Assembly (NCBI GenBank): GCA_963822825.1
Contig: CAWGIW010000008.1
Coordinates: 248,001-312,000, forward strand
Direction of reading: 5' to 3'
Length of the DNA stretch: 64,000 nucleotides
DNA from: JAWWPY01 sp963822825
Lineage (GTDB): Bacteria; Actinomycetota; Actinomycetes; Streptosporangiales; Streptosporangiaceae
The number at the start of each line of letters is the position of its first letter. Positions within the stretch are counted from its first letter, which is position 1. Shown piece after piece: positions 58,915-64,000 of the stretch. Below the pieces are notes generated by a model, which made no database searches, was not told the DNA's origin, and saw only the letters and a list, made by a program, of their open reading frames with translations. The position numbers and the translations under genes are program-made.

Positions 58915-59048
58915 CCTGGTCGCCCAGGCCCCGACCGGTGGCTGACCTGGTCGCCCAGACGTTCGCGGGCGGCTGGCTTGGCCGTCCGAACGCCTCGGCG
59001 GCTGCTGACCCGACCGGTGGCTGACCTGGTCGCCCAGACGTTCGCGGG
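58890..59048. repeat. Degenerate tandem duplication of the glyS 3' end
   Basis: The last glyS codons and stop (GTCCGAACGCCTCGGCGGCT, 58892-58911) recur at 58984-59003. A following 39-bp segment at 58931-58969 is repeated exactly at 59010-59048. A third, weaker copy of GGCGGCTGGCTTGGCCGTC appears near 59106-59124. So the region is a decayed tandem array seeded from glyS. Confidence 0.8.
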
Positions 59049-59266
59049 TCGGCTGGCCTGGATCGTCCAGGCGCTCGTCGGCGGCTGATCACGCCGCGAA
59101 CCCGGCGGCGGCTGGCTTGGCCGTCGCAGCGGTCCCCGCCTGCTGACTCCGCCCCGAAGCGCGCCCGCGACAGAGTCGCTCCGCACGCGTCTCGCCGTGC
59201 TCCGTCTCAGCTGTCCCGCATCCCGCCCGGCACGCGGCACGGAGGGCACTTCGCAGCCCGAGATTC
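59049..59266. other. Gap between the glyS array and the sulfur module
   Basis: About 218 bp with residual array DNA, then normal-composition sequence that turns A/T-rich at 59260. No gene. Confidence 0.4.
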
Positions 59267-59293
59267 CTATAAAATTGATCGGAAATATTGACA
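59267..59293 (+). promoter_or_regulatory. A/T-rich motif upstream of the sulfur operon, copy 1
   Basis: Begins CTATAAAATTGATCG and ends TTGACA. Identical at 19 of 27 positions to a motif before the second dioxygenase (63647-63673). TTGACA (59288-59293) may itself be the -35 box of a promoter for the leader peptide; GAGATC about 17 bases later is a weak -10. Confidence 0.6.
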
Positions 59294-59324
59294 AGAGTCG
59301 GGACGGGCTGAGATCGTGGGTTCC

Positions 59325-59405
59325 ATGACGACCCACGACGGTACTGAGCGCCGCTACGTGGACCTGCTCCTCGTAGCCAGCGCGGTCTGCACCCCCTCGG
59401 TCTGA
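59325..59405 (+). CDS. Cysteine-type leader peptide of the sulfur operon
   Basis: 26 residues from ATG 59325, with the block RRYVDLLLVASAVC near its end. Actinobacterial leader peptides ahead of sulfur and cysteine genes carry exactly this pattern (R-R-x-V-D-L-x-x-V-x-S-x-x-C) and attenuate expression through ribosome stalling at the Cys codon (TGC here). It is followed by GC-rich hairpins and a 53-bp palindrome, then a TauD-like gene. Family recognition is by pattern; the control mechanism is known for relatives and inferred here. Confidence 0.8.
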   Translation: MTTHDGTERRYVDLLLVASAVCTPSV

Positions 59406-59430
59406 CGCTCCGCGTCCCCTCAACCTCCCC

Positions 59431-59480
59431 CCGCCACGCGCGCGCAGCGGCGCAGCGCGCGCCGCGCCGCGGCGCGATCA
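59431..59480. other. GC-only low-complexity segment between leader and palindrome
   Basis: ACGCGCGCGCAGCGGCGCAG and GCGCGCGCCGCGCCGCGGCG can form several alternative hairpins. Such a segment between a leader peptide and the first gene suits attenuation but is too self-complementary to assign. Confidence 0.35.
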
Positions 59481-59533
59481 GTTATCGGTGAACTTTTTTG
59501 CCCCTATAGGGGCAAAAAAAGTTCACCGATAAC
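59481..59533. repeat. 53-bp near-perfect palindrome before the dioxygenase
   Basis: The left arm starts GTTATCGGTGAACTTTTTTG (59481-59500), the centre is CCCCTATAGGGG (59501-59512), and the right arm runs to 59533. The only defect is one extra A on the right (seven A against six T). It stands out in a GC-rich region, between the leader peptide and the dioxygenase gene, 78 bp before the ATG. It could be an extremely stable RNA hairpin, an operator, or the ends of a short palindromic element. Confidence 0.85.
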
Positions 59534-59611
59534 GCTCATCCACAGGTACCGGCGGCCCGGGGCCGGGCTGGCGGGCTGCGTTCGAACCATGATGAAGGAG
59601 ACAACCCGACC

Positions 59612-60541
59612 ATGACCGAAACCATCAGCACCACGACGCGCATCAACATCACCAGGCTGGCCGGCAACATCGGCGCGGAGATCTCCGGCGCCGACACCGG
59701 CGAGGTGCTCAGTGACGACGCGGTAGCCCAGGTACGCCAGGCACTGCTCGACCACAAGGTGGTCTTCCTGCGCGGCCAGAACCTCGATTACGCCCGGCAG
59801 GTGGCCTTCGCCGAGCGGCTTGGCCCGCTGACGCTCGGCCATCCCACGCTGGCATCCCCGCCGGACCAGCCGCTCCTTGAGGAGATCGACTCCCTGAAGG
59901 GCGGCCGGGCCAATCACTGGCACACCGACGTAACGTTCGTCAACCGGCCACCGGCCTTCACCCTGCTGCACGCGGTGGTCATCCCCCCGGTGGGCGGGGA
60001 CACGATCTGGGCCAACACCGTGACCGCCTACCAGAGCCTGCCGGCCGAATTGCGTGATCTGGCCGACCGGCTGCGCATCGTGCACACCAACGATTACGAC
60101 TACGCCGCTGTCTACGGCCGCGGCGAGCGCGTCAACGCGGCTCTCGAGGCGGCGCAGGCCCAGTTCGTATCGACCGTCTACGAGACCGAGCATCCGGCTG
60201 TCCGGGTCCACCCGGAGACCGCTGAGCACTCGCTCGTCCTGGGCGGCTTCGCCCGGACCGTGCTGGGGTTCTCGCCGCAGTCATCACGCGACCTGATCCG
60301 GGTCCTGCAGGAGTATGTCACCCGGCCCGAGCAGACGGTCCGCTGGCATTGGCACGAAGGCGACCTGGCCATCTGGGACAACCGGGCCACTCAGCACTAC
60401 GCGATTTTCGACTACGGCGGGGCGCACCGCCGGGGCGAGCGGGTCACGGTGGCGGGCCCGGTGCCGGTCGGGGTCAACGGCCGCCCGAGCCTGGCCCTGA
60501 AGGGCGATGCGTCGGCGTATTACGCAGGTGCGGCGGACTGA
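59612..60541 (+). CDS. TauD-family Fe(II)/2-oxoglutarate dioxygenase
   Basis: 309 residues from ATG 59612, after GGAG (GAAGGAGAC). Iron ligands: His104 and Asp106 in NHWHTDVTF and His262 in DNRATQHYAIFDY; the 2-oxoglutarate Arg is probably Arg277 in HRRGERVTV. It resembles taurine dioxygenase and alkylsulfatases (SDDAVAQVRQALLDHKVVFL, GPLTLGHPTL). It would oxidise a sulfonate or sulfate ester and release sulfite or sulfate. First gene of the ABC-transporter operon. Taurine against alkylsulfate cannot be decided. Confidence 0.9.
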   Translation: MTETISTTTRINITRLAGNIGAEISGADTGEVLSDDAVAQVRQALLDHKVVFLRGQNLDYARQVAFAERLGPLTLGHPTLASPPDQPLLEEIDSLKGGRANHWHTDVTFVNRPPAFTLLHAVVIPPVGGDTIWANTVTAYQSLPAELRDLADRLRIVHTNDYDYAAVYGRGERVNAALEAAQAQFVSTVYETEHPAVRVHPETAEHSLVLGGFARTVLGFSPQSSRDLIRVLQEYVTRPEQTVRWHWHEGDLAIWDNRATQHYAIFDYGGAHRRGERVTVAGPVPVGVNGRPSLALKGDASAYYAGAAD

Positions 60542-60628
60542 TCCGCAGCCGGCCACCCCGCACTTCCGGACCGCCTGCATTTCCGGACCGCCTGCATTTC
60601 CCGTACAACCCCGAGGGCAGACAGAGCA

Positions 60629-61744
60629 ATGAGCAGTTCAGCGGATATCAGCGTGCCGACGACCCGGTCGGTACCCGTCTACAAACGTAAGAGACGCCGG
60701 GTCTACAGCGTCATCGCCGTGGCCGCCATCGTGGTCGTCGCCCTTATCGTCTGGGCCGTCACCCAGGGCGGCAGCTCCCGGCGGGCGGCGCTGCCAGGCT
60801 TCACCATCGCGGTCAGCCAGGGGACCGTCGCCAGCCCCGACAGCATTATCCTGAGCCAGCCGTCGCTGGAGAAGATGATCCCCGCGCACGTGCACACCGT
60901 GCCGTTCGACGCGGGCGTCACCGCCATCGCCGAGATGAAAAGCGGCTCGGTGCAGGCCATCAGCGGTGTCGGCAACCCGCCGGCCGCCGCGGCCATCGGG
61001 ATCAACACCGGGGTCACCGTCGTCATGGGATGGGGTTTCGACGATGACCAGCTGCTCGTCCCCAAGTCGGTTACCTCGCCGGGCCGGCTGGCCGGTCGGT
61101 CGGTTGGCGTCCTGGTCGGCTCGTCGGAGGACTACGAGCTCCTGGGCTACCTGGCGCTGGAGCACCTGACCGGCAAGGTCAAGGTGGTCAGCTTCGCCAG
61201 CGAGACGGCCGCGGGCGCGGCGGCCCTGTCCGGCACGGTCGATGCCGCCTACGTGTACGGCGCCCCGGCCGCCGATCTGATCGCCAGGGGCGACCATGCC
61301 CTGGTCAACGCCGAGCAGATCGCCAAGCTCGGCATTCCCGGTCTCGACGTGGTAGCGGTCGCGTCCAGCGTCATCAACAGCGACCCCACGCTGGTCCAGG
61401 ACTACGTGTGCGCCGAGGTGAAGGGCAGCAAGGAGATGACCGGGACGCAGGGGGCCAAGTACCTGACGGCCAGCGCCAAGGTGCAGGGCGTGCCGGCCAG
61501 CCAGGCGGCCACGATCGTGACCGCGACCAAGGGCTACCCGTTCATCCCGCCCAGCCAGCAGCTTTACTGGCTCGGTTCCACGCTGCACGATCCGGCCAGC
61601 CGCATCGTGCGGGCCTACCAGCAGACCGCCACGTTCCTGGTCGCGCAAGGCAGGCTCACGTCCGTCCCCTCAGCGGCGCAGATCGCGCAGCACATCGACA
61701 TCACCTTCATCAAGAAGGCACTGTCCGGTGGGTGCCCGAGCTGA
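60629..61744 (+). CDS. ABC substrate-binding protein (sulfonate/taurine type), membrane-anchored
   Basis: 371 residues from ATG 60629. The basic N-terminus (VYKRKRRRVYSVIAVAAIVV) leads into one helix with no lipobox Cys, so the protein seems to be held by an uncleaved anchor or a non-lipo signal. The SsuA/TauA-like body has VTAIAEMKSGSVQAISGVGN, GRSVGVLVGSSEDYELLGYL and YVYGAPAADLIARGD. It delivers an organosulfur compound to the permease. Its stop overlaps the ATPase start. Confidence 0.85.
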   Translation: MSSSADISVPTTRSVPVYKRKRRRVYSVIAVAAIVVVALIVWAVTQGGSSRRAALPGFTIAVSQGTVASPDSIILSQPSLEKMIPAHVHTVPFDAGVTAIAEMKSGSVQAISGVGNPPAAAAIGINTGVTVVMGWGFDDDQLLVPKSVTSPGRLAGRSVGVLVGSSEDYELLGYLALEHLTGKVKVVSFASETAAGAAALSGTVDAAYVYGAPAADLIARGDHALVNAEQIAKLGIPGLDVVAVASSVINSDPTLVQDYVCAEVKGSKEMTGTQGAKYLTASAKVQGVPASQAATIVTATKGYPFIPPSQQLYWLGSTLHDPASRIVRAYQQTATFLVAQGRLTSVPSAAQIAQHIDITFIKKALSGGCPS

Positions 61745-62594
61745 CGCTGACGGGGTCGCCGACCTGCCGGTCACCGGCCCCGTCAGCATTCCGGATCCGG
61801 TGACCGCCGCCGCCCGCCCCGGCGGCGCCGATGTGCTGATCGAGTCGGTGGGCAAGACCTTCCGCCGGGGTGGGCGGCGGACCGTTGCCCTGGCCGGGAT
61901 CAACCTGGAGGTCCGGGCGGGTGAGCTGGTCTGCCTGCTCGGCCCGTCCGGCTGCGGCAAGTCCACCCTGCTCCGGATCGTGGCCGGTGCCCTCGAGCGC
62001 GACGAGGGCACCGTCACGGTCGGGGGGCAGCCGGTCACCGGGCCGTCCCCCGACCGAGGCATGCTGTTCCAGACCCCGATGCTGTTCCCGTGGCTCACCA
62101 CCAGGAAGAACATCCTGTTCGGCCCGAAGGCCCAGCGGTCAGCCGGGCTCAATGAGCGGGACGACCCGGAGCTGGATGCCGAGGCGGACGCGATCCTCGC
62201 CGTGGTCGGCCTGGCCCGGTTCGGCGACGCGTTCCCCCACGAGCTTTCCGGCGGTATGCGGCACCGGGCGGCATTTGCCCGCGCCATCGTCACCCGGCCG
62301 TCGCTGCTGCTCATGGACGAGCCGTTCGGCGCCCTCGACGCCATCACCCGGCTGCGCATGCACGACTTCCTGCTGAGCATGTGGGACCAGTACCGGACGA
62401 CCATCCTGTTCGTGACGCATGACATCGAGGAGGCGGTCCTGCTCGGCGACCGGGTCGCGGTGATGGGTGGCCGGCCGCCGGGCATCCAGGAAGTCATCGA
62501 TATCCCGCTGGGCCGGCCCCGCCACGCCGCCGATGCCGATACGGAGGCCTTCCTGGCGGCCAAACGCAGGATCCGGGCGTCCCTGAATCGCTGA
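61728..62594 (+). CDS. ABC transporter ATPase (SsuB/TauB type)
   Basis: 288 residues from GTG 61728, overlapping the binding-protein gene by 17 bp. Walker A GPSGCGKST (72-80), Q-loop LFQTPMLFPWL, signature LSGGMRHRAAFARAI (Gln of LSGGMRQR replaced by His), Walker B LLLMDEPFGALD and switch FVTHDIEEAVLLGD. Drives import of a sulfonate-type compound. A 35-residue N-terminal extension is Pro/Ala-rich. Confidence 0.92.
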   Translation: MGARADADGVADLPVTGPVSIPDPVTAAARPGGADVLIESVGKTFRRGGRRTVALAGINLEVRAGELVCLLGPSGCGKSTLLRIVAGALERDEGTVTVGGQPVTGPSPDRGMLFQTPMLFPWLTTRKNILFGPKAQRSAGLNERDDPELDAEADAILAVVGLARFGDAFPHELSGGMRHRAAFARAIVTRPSLLLMDEPFGALDAITRLRMHDFLLSMWDQYRTTILFVTHDIEEAVLLGDRVAVMGGRPPGIQEVIDIPLGRPRHAADADTEAFLAAKRRIRASLNR

Positions 62595-62615
62595 GCCTTC
62601 CCAGGAGTGTGAATC

Positions 62616-63584
62616 ATGTCAGTATGGCGCTCCCTGTCGCCGCTCGGTGACAGCCTGGTCGTCGACGACGGCGACACCATCGCGCCCCTGCTCGCCCCGG
62701 AGGACCAAACCGGGCGGGGCGAGGACGGGCGGGGCGAAGACGGGCGGGGCGAAGACGGGCGGGGCGAGCGCGCGGACCGCGACGATCTCGCCGCCTACCG
62801 GCGGGCCAGACGGCGGGCGCGGACCCGCCGCCTGGGCACCGGGGCGGCCGGCCTCGTCGGCCTCGCCGTGGTGTGGCAGATCGCCGCGGCCCTGCTCCGG
62901 GACCCGGTGTTCCTGCCGTCGGTCACCCAGACCGTCCGGACGTTCCTGCACTACCTCGGCCGGCCATACCCGGCGCAGGGCTCGCCGCTGTGGTTTGACG
63001 CCCTCACCAGCCTGCGCCGCATCCTGATCGGCTTCACCGTCGGTGTCGCCGCCGGGGTGACCCTGGGCTCGGCCATGTCCGCGTCCCGGGTGGTCCGGCA
63101 TCTGATCGACCCGGTCATCGAGGTCCTCCGCCCGCTGCCGCCCCTCGCCTTCATCCCGCTGTTCATCATCTGGTTCGGGATAGGGGAGCTGCCCAAGGAT
63201 GTCCTGATCGTCATCGGGGTCACCCCGATCATGGCGGTGACCAGCGTCGCCGCGCTCGACGAGGTGCCGGAGGACCTGCGGCTGTGCGCCCGGACGCTCG
63301 GTGCGTCACGCCGCTACACCCTGCTGCACGTGCAGCTCCGGTCCGCCCTGCCCCGCATCCTGACCGGAATGCGCATCTCCATGGCGGCCGCCTGGACCAG
63401 TATCGTCGCCGCCGAGCTGATCGCGGCCACCAGCGGTCTTGGTTACCTGATCCAGCAGGCGGGTGACTACCTCAATACCGCCCTCGTTCTTTCCGGGATC
63501 ATCTGCATCGCGGTGATAGCGCTGATCCTCGATGCCTGCCTGCGCGGGCTGCTCCTGCTGGCCGACCCGAGCCGGCGGGGATGA
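62616..63584 (+). CDS. ABC transporter permease (SsuC/TauC type)
   Basis: 322 residues from ATG 62616. Cytosolic N-terminus of about 75 residues with four GRGED units from 15-bp repeats (about 62712-62768), then about six helices (AAGLVGLAVVWQIAAALL, ILIGFTVGVAAGVTLGSAM, PPLAFIPLFIIWFGIGE, VLSGIICIAVIALILDACL). The EAA coupling loop is APRTLGAS-like (LCARTLGASRRYTLLHVQLR). Completes the transporter. The repeat tail is outside the fold. Confidence 0.92.
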   Translation: MSVWRSLSPLGDSLVVDDGDTIAPLLAPEDQTGRGEDGRGEDGRGEDGRGERADRDDLAAYRRARRRARTRRLGTGAAGLVGLAVVWQIAAALLRDPVFLPSVTQTVRTFLHYLGRPYPAQGSPLWFDALTSLRRILIGFTVGVAAGVTLGSAMSASRVVRHLIDPVIEVLRPLPPLAFIPLFIIWFGIGELPKDVLIVIGVTPIMAVTSVAALDEVPEDLRLCARTLGASRRYTLLHVQLRSALPRILTGMRISMAAAWTSIVAAELIAATSGLGYLIQQAGDYLNTALVLSGIICIAVIALILDACLRGLLLLADPSRRG

Positions 63585-63646
63585 GGTACAGCCAGTTTCG
63601 CCATGCTCCCGGCGGGGACAGATGCCCGGGGGCAACGAACGCTTGT

Positions 63647-63673
63647 CTATAATTAAGATCGTAATAATCGACA
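63647..63673 (+). promoter_or_regulatory. A/T-rich motif upstream of the second dioxygenase, copy 2
   Basis: Starts CTATAATTAAGATCG, ends CGACA. The same length and 19 of 27 bases match copy 1 (59267-59293), with identical CTATAA, GATCG and GACA blocks at the same spacing. It lies 64 bp before the start of the next gene. Confidence 0.6.
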
Positions 63674-63736
63674 TAAACGGAACCACGGCTCTGTCCGTCT
63701 CGGAGGACGACCTTCCGCCTGGAGAGGGGAATCGCC

Positions 63737-64000
63737 CTGACCAGTACCGTCGCCATGGCCAGCGGGATCAGCATCACCCCGCTGGCGGGCCACATCGGAG
63801 CCGAGATCGCTGGCGTGGACGCTGGCGGCCCCCCGGGCGATGAGGCGATCGCCCAGGTCCGCCAAGCACTGCTCGACCACAAGGTGGTCTTCTTGCGTGA
63901 CCAGCACCTCGGCTACCCCGGTCAGGTGGCGTTCGGCCAGGGGTTCGGCCCCCTGACGCTCGGCCATCCCACCCCGGCGTCCCCGCCTGAGCAGCCCTTC
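63737..64000 (+). CDS. Second TauD-family dioxygenase, N-terminal part (cut by window end)
   Basis: 88 codons from CTG 63737, seven bases after GGAGAGGGGA; ATG 63755 is the alternative. It aligns along its length with the first dioxygenase: LAGHIGAEIAGVDAGG, AIAQVRQALLDHKVVFLRDQ and GFGPLTLGHPTPASPPEQPF. The CTG stands exactly where the paralogue has its ATG. The iron motif lies past the window. A paralogue, probably with a related organosulfur substrate. Confidence 0.85.
   Translation, partial: MTSTVAMASGISITPLAGHIGAEIAGVDAGGPPGDEAIAQVRQALLDHKVVFLRDQHLGYPGQVAFGQGFGPLTLGHPTPASPPEQPF

Overview
The window is high-G+C actinobacterial chromosome. The evidence is GTG starts, strong G/C bias at third codon positions, DUF1707, DUF3097, DUF4870 and DUF6703 proteins, a SigE-type ECF sigma factor, and the conserved block holA - rpsT - lepA - hemW - hrcA - dnaJ - rsmE - HIT - phoH - ybeY - CNNM/CBS - era - leuA - recO - uppS - glyS. 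Gene order and protein style suggest a Streptosporangiales-like or Trebonia-like lineage; that placement is inference. No rRNA, tRNA or CRISPR array was seen.

Layout. 1-13.9 kb holds metabolic and regulatory genes: the C-terminal part of hflX, hutI, a membrane protein, a GH43 glycosidase, a GNAT enzyme, a Leu/Val-type amino-acid dehydrogenase divergent from an Lrp/AsnC regulator, a two-component system, and two methyltransferases. 14-30 kb is an accessory zone. It contains a wrecked IS21, two decayed IS110 copies and one IS630 remnant, a PIN-like toxin with its antitoxin, an RHH-type gene pair, secreted proteins (NTF2-like lipoprotein, amidase, esterase with Ig-like domain), more methyltransferases and a cytochrome P450. 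A previously unnamed dispersed repeat occurs seven times between 5.9 and 27.0 kb, always in the same orientation and mostly at the edges of single genes.

30.8-59 kb is the conserved housekeeping block: replication (holA), translation (rpsT, lepA, rsmE, ybeY, era, glyS), heme (hemW), heat shock under a CIRCE operator (hrcA-dnaJ), leucine synthesis (leuA behind a leader peptide), recombination (recO) and the cell-wall lipid carrier (uppS). A third decayed IS110 and an APH-type kinase sit between era and leuA. Nine apparent single-base indels fall in hemW, the DUF4870 gene, the DUF3097 gene, hrcA, dnaJ and phoH (36.6-45.2 kb). This suggests sequence error in that stretch, so frameshift calls elsewhere should be read with care.

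59.2-64 kb is a sulfonate/taurine-type module: a cysteine leader peptide, a 53-bp near-perfect palindrome, a TauD-like dioxygenase, a binding protein, an ATPase and a permease, then a second TauD-like gene running off the window. The two dioxygenase genes share a 27-bp A/T-rich upstream motif, which suggests common regulation. The likely job is scavenging sulfur from organosulfur compounds when cysteine or sulfate is scarce.

A further trait is short tandem duplication, both in intergenic DNA just after or before genes (lepA, rsmE, era, glyS) and in frame within protein tails or loops (leuA, ybeY, rsmE, MOSC, ABC permease, DUF1906).
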